Source of the DNA: Pseudoflavonifractor capillosus
GTDB taxonomy: Bacteria > Bacillota > Clostridia > Oscillospirales > Oscillospiraceae
Direction: 5' to 3'
NCBI RefSeq assembly: GCF_016902575.1
Contig: NZ_JACSNZ010000015.1
Location: 1 to 40,948 of the forward strand
DNA length: 40,948 bases
The notes beneath the pieces were generated by a model. It made no database searches and was not told the origin of the DNA. It worked only from the letters and a program-made list of their open reading frames with translations. A program made the position numbers and the translations under genes. Of the stretch, positions 24,644 to 32,838 are shown piece by piece (the first letter of the stretch is position 1; each line of letters starts with the position of its first letter).

Positions 24644-26911
24644 TTAGTTCAGCTCCAGCTTCTCGACGTCGTTCATCCAGTCCCAGTAGGTGGTCATATC
24701 GGGAGTGAGGGTATCGATCTTCACACGCTCGGTGGAGAAGATGTAGCAGTTCTGACGCTGATAGATGGGAAGCTCGACAGCCCAGTCCATCACGATGTCC
24801 AGAGCTTCCTTGTACATCAGCACACGGGCATCCTGGTCGGTGGTGCTGCGGGCATCCACGATGATCTCGTCCAGCTCGGCATCCTTGATGTCGTAGTTGT
24901 AGTTGGAAGTACCCTTGCTGTGGTAGATCTGATACATATCGGGATCCACGGTGGCGTTCCATGCCAGGGCAAACAGCTCAGCAGTGCCAGCCTCGATCTG
25001 AGAGGAGATGTCGGAGAAGTTGACAATGTCGGTGACGATCAGGTTCATGCCGATGTCAGCCAGAGCGTCCTTGGCCAGTTTGCACATCATGAAGGAGGGG
25101 TGGTCGCCCTGACCGCCGCCGCCGATGAGCAGCTCATACTCCAGCTTGGCACCCTCAGGAGCAGCGGTCAGCTTGCCGTCAGTGACGGTGTAGCCGGCAG
25201 CCTCAAAGAAGCCCAGAGCAGCCTGCTTGGCAGCAGCGTACTTGTCATCATTGCTCATGCCGTCGGTGTAGATGGGATCACCGTTGACATCGGTGGAGAA
25301 GGCCACCTGGTAGCCGTCATCGGTGACGCGGGGAGCAGCCCAGGAGGTGTCGGAGATGGGGTAGTTGATGACGTTGGCCCACTTACCATAGTAGGAGTCG
25401 ATGGCCACATCACGGTACACGGCCATAACAGTGGCCAGGCCCTTACGCAGATTCTTGGAGGCCTCGGAAGAACCGTCATTGCCCACCTTCACGTTGTCGG
25501 CGTTGATGCCCACAAAGCCGTAGCCCAGGTTGTCAACGGTGTTGATGGTGATCACAGAGCCGTTGAAGTCCTTGCTGCCGCCGTTGGCTGCGGCGATCTC
25601 GTCGATGGCTTCCACGGAGAAGGAAGGATCGGTGATGTCCAGGCTGCCGGACTTCACGCCGGAGATCTTATCAGCCTCGGTGGTCTCCTTGAAGTTGATG
25701 TTCTGGATCTTGGGCTCGCCCTCCCAGTAGTTCTCGTTGGCCTCGAGAGCCACAGTGGCGTTCTCGTAGCTGACGAACTTGTAGGGGCCAGCGCCCATGG
25801 GCTTGGTGGTCTTCTCACGGACAATGCTCAGATCGCCCTTGGTAAAGCCGAACTGGTTGTTGTCGTAGTCGTACAGATCCTCGCTGCCGTAGTAGTGCAT
25901 GGGAGCAACCATCAGAGACAGCTGATAGATGCAGGTAGCGGAGACCTCGGTGGTGGTCACACGCAGGGAGTTATCACCGGTCTTCTCGATACCGGCGATG
26001 TTGGCAGCGGACTCACCGGTCTGGATACCGATGTTGTAAGCCTCGTAGTTCTCCATCAGATCGAAGACAGAGGTGCCAGCGGACTCCTTGCTGGACATGG
26101 CAGCCACATCGCCCTTATACTTGTCGGAGTTGACCATGGTCCAGAAGAAGTCGGAAGCGGTGGCGTCCTCAGCCAGCTCGTAACCCCAGTTGGCAGCGAA
26201 GGCAGCAATGCTGTCCTCAGCCTTATTGGCCTCAGCAGCCACCAGGTAGTCCTTGATCTCCTGAATGAACTTCTCACTGGCCTGATCCAGGTCAGCCCAC
26301 AGAGCGGTCTGCTCTTCCTCAGTCCACTTGGAGAAGTCGGTGTTGTCACGGCCAGCCTTGACGATCAGGTTGAACTTGGACTCCATGCCGGAACGGTACT
26401 CGTTCATGCCCAGGATGGGCTGGCTGTACAGAGTGGAGCTGCCGTCATAGGTGGGGTCGGACAGGACGTACATGGAGAAGATCACGTCGTCAATGTCCAT
26501 CACGTGACCGTCGGAGAACTTCACACCATCCTTCAGGGTGATGTCATAGTACACGGTGCCGTCAGTATTCTCAGTGATCTTCACATCGGAGATGCTGGTG
26601 TAGGTGTACTCCTTACCGTTGTACTCCTTGGTCTCGCCCTCAATGCCGTTGAGGATCATAGCGCCCTCACGATCAGAGCCGATCAGAGGCATCTGCGTCA
26701 TGGTGACGATATGTCCGTCATAGGCGGAGGTGTAGAAGAAGGGAGAGAACTTAGCGTCGTAGTTGCCGTCACCAACCACCAGAGTGCCGGTGCTGGAGCC
26801 GTCCTTGCCGGAGTCGGCATTGCCGCTGTTCTTGGAGCCGCAAGCAGAAAGCAAACCAAGAGTCATCACGGAAGCCATACCCAGTGCAAGCACGCGTTTC
26901 GTGCTTTTCAT
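24644..26911 (-). CDS. oppA: Oligopeptide-binding lipoprotein OppA (SBP_bac_5), large form
   Basis: A 755-residue solute-binding lipoprotein; common OppA proteins are about 540-600. The signal peptide ends in LLSAC with the lipid-bearing Cys24. SBP_bac_5 features include LKDGVKFSDGHVMDIDDVIFS, PMGAGPYKFVSYENATVALEANENYW and the C-terminal KEALDIVMDWAVELPIYQRQNCY. Extra length lies mainly around residues 180-310 (Glu/Ala-rich, low in aromatic residues). An upstream in-frame ATG at 26956 is rejected, since AAGGAGG lies 9 nt before ATG 26911 and the signal peptide starts there. It captures peptides for OppBCDF. Confidence 0.93.
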   Translation of the reverse strand: MKSTKRVLALGMASVMTLGLLSACGSKNSGNADSGKDGSSTGTLVVGDGNYDAKFSPFFYTSAYDGHIVTMTQMPLIGSDREGAMILNGIEGETKEYNGKEYTYTSISDVKITENTDGTVYYDITLKDGVKFSDGHVMDIDDVIFSMYVLSDPTYDGSSTLYSQPILGMNEYRSGMESKFNLIVKAGRDNTDFSKWTEEEQTALWADLDQASEKFIQEIKDYLVAAEANKAEDSIAAFAANWGYELAEDATASDFFWTMVNSDKYKGDVAAMSSKESAGTSVFDLMENYEAYNIGIQTGESAANIAGIEKTGDNSLRVTTTEVSATCIYQLSLMVAPMHYYGSEDLYDYDNNQFGFTKGDLSIVREKTTKPMGAGPYKFVSYENATVALEANENYWEGEPKIQNINFKETTEADKISGVKSGSLDITDPSFSVEAIDEIAAANGGSKDFNGSVITINTVDNLGYGFVGINADNVKVGNDGSSEASKNLRKGLATVMAVYRDVAIDSYYGKWANVINYPISDTSWAAPRVTDDGYQVAFSTDVNGDPIYTDGMSNDDKYAAAKQAALGFFEAAGYTVTDGKLTAAPEGAKLEYELLIGGGGQGDHPSFMMCKLAKDALADIGMNLIVTDIVNFSDISSQIEAGTAELFALAWNATVDPDMYQIYHSKGTSNYNYDIKDAELDEIIVDARSTTDQDARVLMYKEALDIVMDWAVELPIYQRQNCYIFSTERVKIDTLTPDMTTYWDWMNDVEKLELN

Positions 26912-26976
26912 GTAGAGATTCCTCCTTAAATAATATTGAACAAAGAGAACATCCATCCTCTGAGCTCACACAAACC

Positions 26977-27006
26977 ACCAGACCTCGCTCTCTTTCGAGA
27001 TCTGGT
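26977..27006 (-). promoter_or_regulatory. Leader hairpin upstream of oppA
   Basis: In the ~180-nt 5' leader, 26977-26987 pairs with 26996-27006 (11 bp, one G:T, 8-nt loop), about 65 nt before the oppA start. It may control mRNA stability or translation. No T-box or known riboswitch motif was recognised. Confidence 0.5.
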
Positions 27007-27098
27007 CTTGCAATTTCATCTGCTTCGTCTTTCAATTTTCCCGCCCGAGTGTCCACCCCAAGCGGTCAAATGTATTTTCAGCAGATTTTGCAAAGACT

Positions 27099-27127
27099 AT
27101 TGTAGTATGTTTTCCCCCGATTGTCAA
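27099..27127 (-). promoter_or_regulatory. Main promoter of the opp operon
   Basis: Minus strand TTGACA (27127-27122), 17 bp, TACAAT (27104-27099): a near-perfect sigma-A promoter. Transcription would start near 27092. Confidence 0.85.
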
Positions 27128-27172
27128 CGAGAACATCCTGTTATATCTCACAAATTTTTACGCTTTATCACG

Positions 27173-27715
27173 TTACACAGACCACTTCCACCGAATTTCT
27201 GCTCGTCTCATCAGGGTAGAACCGACAAAAACCACAACTTGAAGGGCTAAAAACGCCAAATTGCAAGATAACCCTCCATCTTGAAGTCCATGGAGGACCA
27301 TATAGCAAATCTGTCCACAGAGTGTGCACATTGACAAAATCATCGCCAGGATCGTGCGCTTGGGAAGCTGTCTCACCGTGGCATCATAGACATATTCCCG
27401 CAGGGGATTGCCCCAATACCCCATGCGGCACACTGCCCATATCACCGACACCACACTTAGAACAGTAAACATATAGGGTAGAATCACGTACCAGGTGTTG
27501 ACCATAGCAGGTACAGGAATCATTCCTCCCGCCAACGCAGCCACACCCATCAGGGCCGACAGAGCATATCGTGCTCTCTTGCTCCGACGGTAGTCCACTT
27601 CCCCGCCGCAGAAGGTGTAGTATCGGCCGGTGTAAACCATCTCCCCCCCTGCCCCAGGGGCAAACTGAGACGCCTTGGCGGCGCGGTTCCAGCGCTTACG
27701 CTTCTTTTCTGCCAT
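27173..27715 (-). CDS. Conserved-type membrane protein of unknown function
   Basis: A 180-residue protein with a basic N-terminus (MAEKKRKRWNRAAKASQF), a Tyr/Gly-rich soluble segment (MVYTGRYYTFCGGEVDYRRSK) and four membrane helices at ~50-67, 76-95, 120-140 and 145-165. No family is recognised. It begins 6 nt after the pepF stop with no strong ribosome site, so it is probably translated by coupling to pepF. Confidence 0.65.
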   Translation of the reverse strand: MAEKKRKRWNRAAKASQFAPGAGGEMVYTGRYYTFCGGEVDYRRSKRARYALSALMGVAALAGGMIPVPAMVNTWYVILPYMFTVLSVVSVIWAVCRMGYWGNPLREYVYDATVRQLPKRTILAMILSMCTLCGQICYMVLHGLQDGGLSCNLAFLALQVVVFVGSTLMRRAEIRWKWSV

Positions 27716-27721
27716 GGCGCT

Positions 27722-29428
27722 TCAGGAGATCCCACTCATGTCAAAGTGCTCCAGCCAGTTCTTGGCGGAAGCGCACACCCGCTGCAGGCAGCTCTCCTCA
27801 AAGGGGCTTTCCAGCCCGGCACGCTCCAGCAAGGTGGTAAACACCTGGCTGCCCCCCTGGCGGGTGTAGGCCATGTAGTGCTCCCATGCCTCTCCCAGGT
27901 CTTCCTGGATCTTATCCCAGAATTGCAGAGCCACCGTCTGAGCGAGACAATAGTCAATATAATAGAAGGGGCTGGAATAGATGTGGTGCTGCCGCTGCCA
28001 GCCCTCACCTTCACTGTAAAACGGAATCTCACCGTCCAGCTTCATCCAGGGCATATACACCCCCAGCAGCTCTTTCCACTTCTCATGGCGCTGTGCGGGA
28101 GTCATCTCAGGGTGGGCATACACCTCGTGCTGGAAATGATCCACCATGGTGCCATAGGGAATGAAGGTCAATGCACTGGACAGGTGGCTGTAATGGAACT
28201 TGCGGGTATCCTCCCCGAAGAAGCCATGGGCCCAGGGCCAGGCAAAGAACTCCATGGACATGGAGTGCACCTCACAGGCCTCCATGCTGGGCCAGATATA
28301 CTCTGCGGGGATGCGATCCCGGTTGAGCCAGGCATCAAAGGCGTGGCCGGCCTCGTGGGTCACCACCTCCACGTCACCCTGTGTGCCGTTGAAGTTGGCG
28401 AAGATGAAGGGCACCTTATAGTCCAGAATGCTGGTGCAGTAGCCGCCGCCAGCCTTGCCCTCCGTGGACAGCACATCCAACAGCTCTCCATCCAGCATGG
28501 TGCGGAAAAATTCACTGGTCTCCGGAGACAGCTCATCGTAGAACTTGCGACCGTGATTCAGAATATCCTGGGCGGTGCCGCAGGGTCTGGGGTTGCCGGA
28601 GCGGAACTCCAGAGCATTGTCGGCAAAGCTCATGGGGTATTCCTTACCCAGGCGCTTGGCCTGCTCTTTGTAGATGCTGTCCGCCACAGGCACCAGATAC
28701 TTCACCACGGCCTGTCGGAACTTCTCCACATCCTCCTTGGTGTAGCAGTTGCGGCCCATGCGGTAGTAGCCCAGGGTAGTATACCCCTCATAACCCAGCT
28801 TCTTCCCCATCTCGTCCCGCAGGTGTACCAGCTGGTCATACAGGCTGTCCAAAGCCTCCTGGTTGTCCTTGTACCACTGTCCCTCCGCCTTCCAGGCGTT
28901 GAGACGGCGGGTGTCATCGGCATCACTCTTAAAAGGAGTCATCTGAGACAGGGTGTATACCCCGCCCTCGAAGGGGATCTGGGCGGAGGCCAGCAGCTTT
29001 TCATACTCCTGGGTCAGATCATTCTCCTTCTGCATCAGCTCAATGATATCGGGAGAGAAGGTCTTCAGGGCAATTTCCGCATTGACAAACATCAAATCCC
29101 CAAACTCCTGGGAAAAATCTGCTCGGAAGGGAGAATTGAGCATGGCCTGGTTCCATGCCTGCTGATACTCCTGCAGCTCAGGGCCAGCCACATTCCAGAA
29201 CTTCACTTCCCCATCATAGTAGCTGTCCCGGGTATCAATGGAGTGGCGGATGTTGGCAAGGGTTCCCATAGTTTCGGTGTGCCGGCTCACACGGTCTGCC
29301 TCCAAAAATGTCTCCCGAGCCTGAGCATAACTCTCGGCGCTCTTCAAACGCTCCACCAAATTTGCCATCTCAGCCTTCAACTTTTCCAGATCAGGGCGCT
29401 GATATTCCATTTGAGAGAACTTCACCAT
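27722..29428 (-). CDS. pepF: Oligoendopeptidase F-type peptidase (family M3)
   Basis: A 568-residue cytoplasmic metallopeptidase. The zinc motif is HEAGH (H358, E359, H362), and a downstream Glu in SMEACEVHSMSMEFF is the likely third ligand. The family's end pattern (YIDYCLAQTVALQFWDKI) is also visible. M3 enzymes cut short peptides, so its location just upstream of the opp operon fits degradation of imported peptides. AAGGAGG lies 8 nt before ATG 29428. Confidence 0.93.
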   Translation of the reverse strand: MVKFSQMEYQRPDLEKLKAEMANLVERLKSAESYAQARETFLEADRVSRHTETMGTLANIRHSIDTRDSYYDGEVKFWNVAGPELQEYQQAWNQAMLNSPFRADFSQEFGDLMFVNAEIALKTFSPDIIELMQKENDLTQEYEKLLASAQIPFEGGVYTLSQMTPFKSDADDTRRLNAWKAEGQWYKDNQEALDSLYDQLVHLRDEMGKKLGYEGYTTLGYYRMGRNCYTKEDVEKFRQAVVKYLVPVADSIYKEQAKRLGKEYPMSFADNALEFRSGNPRPCGTAQDILNHGRKFYDELSPETSEFFRTMLDGELLDVLSTEGKAGGGYCTSILDYKVPFIFANFNGTQGDVEVVTHEAGHAFDAWLNRDRIPAEYIWPSMEACEVHSMSMEFFAWPWAHGFFGEDTRKFHYSHLSSALTFIPYGTMVDHFQHEVYAHPEMTPAQRHEKWKELLGVYMPWMKLDGEIPFYSEGEGWQRQHHIYSSPFYYIDYCLAQTVALQFWDKIQEDLGEAWEHYMAYTRQGGSQVFTTLLERAGLESPFEESCLQRVCASAKNWLEHFDMSGIS

Positions 29429-29454
29429 AATTGGTTCCTCCTTATCATGTGTTC

Positions 29455-29483
29455 AGGGCTGCTCTCTGTGCGAAAGCAGCCCT
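29455..29483. terminator. Hairpin between ybaB and pepF
   Basis: AGGGCTGCT (29455-29463) pairs with AGCAGCCCT (29475-29483). No T tract on the minus strand, so termination there is uncertain. Confidence 0.5.
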
Positions 29484-29495
29484 TGTTTGTTCCAA

Positions 29496-29837
29496 TCAGA
29501 ACGGCAAACCCAGTCCCCCGGTGAGGCGGGACATCTGGCTGGCAGCGTCGTCAGTGGCCTTGCGCATGGCCTCGTTCACTGCCGCCACAATGAGATCTTG
29601 CAGCATCTCCACATCGTCGGGATCCACCGCCTCAGGGTCGATAGTCACAGAGTTCAGTTCCTTTTTGCCGGAAACCACAGCCGTCACAACGCCGCCGGCA
29701 CTGGCCTCATAGGTCTTGCTCTCCAGCTCTTCCTGAGCCTTCATCATGTCCTGCTGCATCTTCTGGGCCTGACGGATCATGTTATTCATGTTGCCGCCCA
29801 TGCCACCCATACCACGGGTATTGAATCCTTTTGCCAT
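29496..29837 (-). CDS. Nucleoid-associated protein, YbaB/EbfC family
   Basis: A 113-residue protein. After a Gly/Met-rich start, residues ~18-40 form the long helix ([22 protein letters not shown]), followed by the beta-hairpin [28 protein letters not shown] and C-terminal helices. YbaB dimers bind DNA. The gene sits 32 nt after dnaX, the standard dnaX-ybaB pair found in many bacteria. AGGAGG lies about 8 nt before the ATG. Confidence 0.94.
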   Translation of the reverse strand: MAKGFNTRGMGGMGGNMNNMIRQAQKMQQDMMKAQEELESKTYEASAGGVVTAVVSGKKELNSVTIDPEAVDPDDVEMLQDLIVAAVNEAMRKATDDAASQMSRLTGGLGLPF

Positions 29838-29869
29838 TGATGTTACCTCCTATTGATCGTCCATAGTGA

Positions 29870-31624
29870 CTATTCTTCCGTTACATTGCTGTGTCCAGCT
29901 GCCAGAAAAGCCTCCAGCGCATCCATCTCTGGCTGGGCTGTTCCCGAAGGAGATGCAGGTGCAGCTGTCTCCACAGGGGGCGTTCCCACCTGAATGTGCA
30001 CCGCAACCCTATGTCCCAGGTGCCCAGCTACGACCTGGGACACAGCACCGGAGATGTCCGGCTTGGACACCAAATCCGCCACAAACTGATTGGTAGCCCA
30101 CACCGTTACCGCCGTGCCGTCAAAGCACCCGGTGAGCATGCCTGGCATGGAAAAGAACATGTAATCACCTGTGGAAAGCACCCCTTTGAGCTGACCGCAT
30201 ATCACATTCCATCCCGGCCACCCCGACTGTCCCGGTACAGGTGTGGGGGCTGCCATAGCCGCCAGCTGAGGCGCCGTAGGAATCTCCGGCTCATCGCATT
30301 TTTTCGTTTCACAGTTTCCACTCTGTAAAGGTCCTTCACTTGCCTTTTCCTCCCAAGGGGGGGCTTCTGACAACGGCGGGGCAGGTTGCGCAGCAACAGG
30401 CTTCACAAGTTCTTTCTGAGCAGGAGTTGAGGCGCTCTTCTGTGAAGCGTTACCGCTTGTCACTTGTTGCACTGCAACGCCTGACGATACTTGCTGCTCC
30501 AGTTTTGACACACGAGCCGTCAAGGCGTTAACATTGCCATCCAGGGAGGGGTCACACAGCTTCAGCAGACATAGCTCCATGTCAGTGCGCCGATTGGCGG
30601 AGTGAACCAACCCGCCAGCGGTTATCTGCACTAAGGAGAGCATCTGCACCAGTCTGGGCACGTCAAAGAGCTGCCCCAGCCGCTCCAGGGTGGCAGTGTC
30701 GTATCCCCCCGTGAGAAGGCCCACGCCACCCTTTGGTGCGCTCTTACTCACCAACAGATCCCGCAGCAAGGCAGACAGTTCTCCGGCCAGGGCAGACATC
30801 TCCTTACCCCCGGTATACAGCTTGTTCAGCCGCTCCAGTGCTCCTGCCAAGTTGCCCGCTGCGATTTCCTCCAGCATCCCCGCAGTTTGCAGATTGCCAG
30901 CCAGGCCCAGTACCTGGAACACTCGCTCTTGATCTACGCTCCCCCCTGCTCCCACGCACTGGTCCAGCAGGGACAGGGCATCTCGCATTCCGCCATCTGC
31001 CAACCGGGCAATAAGGGCGGCCCCTTCCGGAGTCAGCTGAATCCCTTCCTGCTCTGCTACATAGCTCAGGCGGCCAGCAATCTCCCCGGCCTGGATGCGC
31101 TTGAAGGCAAACTGCTGGCACCGGCTTTTGATGGTAGCGGGCACTTTGTGCAGCTCAGTGGTGGCCAGGATGAACATCAGGTGCTCCGGCGGCTCCTCCA
31201 AAATCTGAAGGAGAGCATTGAATGCCTGGGGCGAGAGCATATGCACCTCGTCGATGATGTACACCCGCTTGGTTACAGTCGCAGGGGTATAGGCAGCCTC
31301 CTCCAGCATGGCACGCACATCGTCCACCCGGTTGTTGGAGGCCGCATCCAACTCCACCACATCCAGAATGGAGCCGTTTTCAATGCCGGTACAGGCCGGA
31401 CATTGGTTGCAAGGGTTGCCGTCCCGAGGAGATTTGCAGTTCACCGCCCGAGCCAGGATCTTGGCACAGGTTGTCTTGCCCGTTCCCCTGGTGCCTGTAA
31501 ACAGGTAGGCGTGGGTCAGCCGCCCCGCCTGTACCTGCCGCTTGAGCGTCTCAGTAATGTGCCCCTGCCCCACCACATCGTCGAAGCAGCGAGGCCGCCA
31601 CTTGCGGTATAACGCCTGGTACAT
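29870..31624 (-). CDS. dnaX: DNA polymerase III subunit gamma/tau
   Basis: A 584-residue clamp-loader ATPase. The start YQALYRKWRPRCFDDVVGQ, Walker A FTGTRGTGKT, a four-Cys zinc module (C-x8-C-x2-C-x2-C pattern in NCKSPRDGNPCNQCPAC), DEVHMLS Walker B and the sensor FILATTELHKVP are clear. Residues ~370-480 are a variable Pro/Gln-rich linker and the C-terminal part is tau-like. The frame extends 42 codons upstream, but ATG 31624 begins the conserved protein and has GGGAGG upstream. It loads the sliding clamp in replication. Confidence 0.96.
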   Translation of the reverse strand: MYQALYRKWRPRCFDDVVGQGHITETLKRQVQAGRLTHAYLFTGTRGTGKTTCAKILARAVNCKSPRDGNPCNQCPACTGIENGSILDVVELDAASNNRVDDVRAMLEEAAYTPATVTKRVYIIDEVHMLSPQAFNALLQILEEPPEHLMFILATTELHKVPATIKSRCQQFAFKRIQAGEIAGRLSYVAEQEGIQLTPEGAALIARLADGGMRDALSLLDQCVGAGGSVDQERVFQVLGLAGNLQTAGMLEEIAAGNLAGALERLNKLYTGGKEMSALAGELSALLRDLLVSKSAPKGGVGLLTGGYDTATLERLGQLFDVPRLVQMLSLVQITAGGLVHSANRRTDMELCLLKLCDPSLDGNVNALTARVSKLEQQVSSGVAVQQVTSGNASQKSASTPAQKELVKPVAAQPAPPLSEAPPWEEKASEGPLQSGNCETKKCDEPEIPTAPQLAAMAAPTPVPGQSGWPGWNVICGQLKGVLSTGDYMFFSMPGMLTGCFDGTAVTVWATNQFVADLVSKPDISGAVSQVVAGHLGHRVAVHIQVGTPPVETAAPASPSGTAQPEMDALEAFLAAGHSNVTEE

Positions 31625-31699
31625 ACTCCACACCTCCCGGATAAAAGAAAACAACTTGTGTGTAGAATAAGACCGCGCACCGGCCTTTGAAGTACAAAA

Positions 31700-31960
31700 T
31701 ATACTCGTTACCCACACAGCCAGCTCAAGACCGGCGTCCCCGCGGCACACGCAGCAATCCGCTTAGTGCTGCTCGGTTCCCCGCCTGACACGGTTCACGG
31801 GACCACGTTGCGCAGGACCAATCCATCATCACCACTTATATGGGGCAGTCAGTACATTTTGTCTCCGGGGGCCGGGATTCATCCCTGCTATAGCGGGTTG
31901 CAGATACAGGGCACCGCTAACTCCCCGACTAGCGCGGCCTTACTCCACACACAAGCATGT
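31700..31960 (-). ncRNA. ffs: Signal recognition particle RNA, large (Alu-containing) form
   Basis: The minus strand shows the conserved SRP core: GTGAACC ... GTCAGGC, the tetraloop stem CGG-GGAA-CCG (31783-31774) and GAGCAGCACTAAGCGG. The 5' part contains the Firmicutes Alu-domain block GGGGAGTTAGCGGTGCCCTG and AACCCGCTATAGCAGGG. Ends are approximate. Its location just upstream of dnaX is common in Firmicutes. It guides membrane-protein ribosomes together with Ffh. Confidence 0.9.
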
Positions 31961-31975
31961 TAAAAGCCATTGGGT

Positions 31976-32004
31976 ATTCTATCACATTCCCATCATCTTT
32001 TCAA
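31976..32004 (-). promoter_or_regulatory. Promoter of the SRP RNA
   Basis: Minus strand TTGAAA (32004-31999), 17 bp, TAGAAT (31981-31976). Predicted start near 31969, and dnaX could be read from it too. Confidence 0.78.
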
Positions 32005-32058
32005 CTGATATTTCAAGTTTTCGCCCAACTGCTTTTCGGAGTTTTCTCCATTTCCCCC

Positions 32059-32086
32059 TTTACAAACCTTAATTTTCTGCTATAAT
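32059..32086 (+). promoter_or_regulatory. tRNA-Ala promoter
   Basis: TTTACA (32059-32064), 16 bp, TATAAT (32081-32086). It stands 11 nt before the first truncated tRNA copy and about 280 nt before the intact tRNA-Ala. Confidence 0.78.
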
Positions 32087-32096
32087 GTTCGAGTAC

Positions 32097-32131
32097 GGGC
32101 TCGTAGCTCAGCTGGGAGCGCAAAGGGTTCG
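32097..32131 (+). pseudogene. Truncated 5' tRNA-Ala copy no. 1
   Basis: GGGCTCGTAGCTCAGCTGGGA is identical to the start of the intact tRNA at 32369. The copy then lacks two bases of the D-stem region (GAGCGC instead of GAGAGCGC) and diverges before the anticodon, with only GTTCG retained. No T-arm or CCA follows. Confidence 0.75.
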
Positions 32132-32198
32132 GTTTTCTGCCACATCTATAATTTCATATTGCTTTATTCTTCTGTTCCCCTTTTGGAACTGTTGATTT

Positions 32199-32239
32199 GG
32201 GCCCGTAGCTCAGTCTGGGAGAGCGTACGGTTCGCATCC
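32199..32239 (+). pseudogene. Truncated 5' tRNA-Ala copy no. 2
   Basis: It matches tRNA-Ala from the 5' end through the anticodon loop (GTTCGCAT), with scattered changes, and then stops. The bases before it (AACTGTTGATTTGGG) resemble those before the intact tRNA (AACTGCTAATTTGGG). Its end overlaps a perfect 16-bp palindrome, GCATCCATATGGATGC (32234-32249). Confidence 0.75.
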
Positions 32240-32331
32240 ATATGGATGCACATCCTACGGCTACGGTTCCTTTCCAATTACCAGTCCGGTTTCCCGGATA
32301 TCCCCTCAAAATCGAATATCTCCAAATTCTG

Positions 32332-32357
32332 TTTTTCATCACTTTTTTGATGAAAAA
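32332..32357. terminator. T/A-rich hairpin just before tRNA-Ala
   Basis: TTTTTCATCA (32332-32341) pairs with TGATGAAAAA (32348-32357). If active, it would hinder transcription of the intact tRNA from the promoter at 32059. Confidence 0.4.
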
Positions 32358-32368
32358 ACTGCTAATTT

Positions 32369-32444
32369 GGGCTCGTAGCTCAGCTGGGAGAGCGCTGCGT
32401 TCGCATCGCAGAGGTCGAGGGTTCGATCCCCTTCGAGTCCACCA
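32369..32444 (+). tRNA. tRNA-Ala(CGC)
   Basis: 76 bases with complete cloverleaf: acceptor GGGCTCG/CGAGTCC, D-arm with AGCTCAGCTGGGAGAGC, anticodon stem CTGCG/CGCAG with loop TTCGCAT (anticodon CGC at 32402-32404), T-arm GAGGG-TTCGATC-CCCTT, and encoded CCA. Its 3' end touches the mobile element, so it is the likely integration site. Confidence 0.95.
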
Positions 32445-32452
32445 ATTTCAGG

Positions 32453-32481
32453 AAAATCACCGCCAATTCGGCGGTGATTTT
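32453..32481 (+). terminator. tRNA-Ala terminator
   Basis: AAAATCACCGCC (32453-32464) pairs with GGCGGTGATTTT (32470-32481), loop AATTC, then T residues. Confidence 0.9.
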
Positions 32482-32484
32482 TCG

Positions 32485-32527
32485 TTTGACCACAGAAATA
32501 CCACAGACAGATTTCTGCTTTGACCAC
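32485..32527 (+). repeat. Repeat cluster beyond tRNA-Ala, possible integrase-binding sites
   Basis: TTTGACCAC occurs at 32485-32493 and 32519-32527, and CAGAAAT/ATTTCTG forms an inverted repeat between them. The block TTTGACCACAGA-ATACCACA is shared with 5670-5691. The position right after a tRNA terminator fits the arm or core site of a tyrosine recombinase. Confidence 0.45.
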
Positions 32528-32530
32528 TTG

Positions 32531-32564
32531 AAGGGCCCCCCCTTTCGGGAGTGCCCTTCTTTTT
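32531..32564 (+). terminator. Hairpin with T tract
   Basis: AAGGGC (32531-32536) pairs with GCCCTT (32553-32558), followed by CTTTTTG. Between here and 32838 no gene, RNA or repeat could be supported. Confidence 0.5.
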
Positions 32565-32838
32565 GTTTACAACGGCCCAGGATTTGAGGAGCATTCTTCG
32601 GAATCTGGGCACTTGCAAAATTAATGGTTCTGCCTACAAAAACATATCTCCTCATGAGAATTGATGACTCTCACCACCCGGAGATAGGAGTAAGGGTGTT
32701 CAGGCAATTCCCGAGGAAATGCGCCTGGATGGTACACATGCACAGAATGGAAAAGCAGTTTTCTGCCCACTCTTCAAGAGAATCTGGTGATCTTCTGCAA
32801 AATGGCCAAATTACCGCCCGAAGAATCCGCACCGTGTT

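Noticed and set aside
24536-26929. A 797-codon open frame on the plus strand opposite oppA
   Set aside because: It mirrors the real oppA gene codon by codon, has His/Val/Gly-rich low-complexity composition and no ribosome site. It is a shadow of GC-rich coding DNA.
27746-29524. 592-codon plus-strand open frame opposite pepF
   Set aside because: pepF on the minus strand has the zinc motif and ribosome site; the plus-strand product has neither a domain nor a start signal.
30299-30304. A run of six A (minus strand) in dnaX as a possible programmed frameshift site
   Set aside because: The -1 frame stays open for some 30 codons with no quick stop, and no downstream stem or upstream Shine-Dalgarno-like enhancer was recognised. 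A short A run alone is not enough.
32154-32655. Several open frames across the tRNA-Ala region
   Set aside because: They read through tRNA sequence and terminators; typical false frames at tRNA loci.
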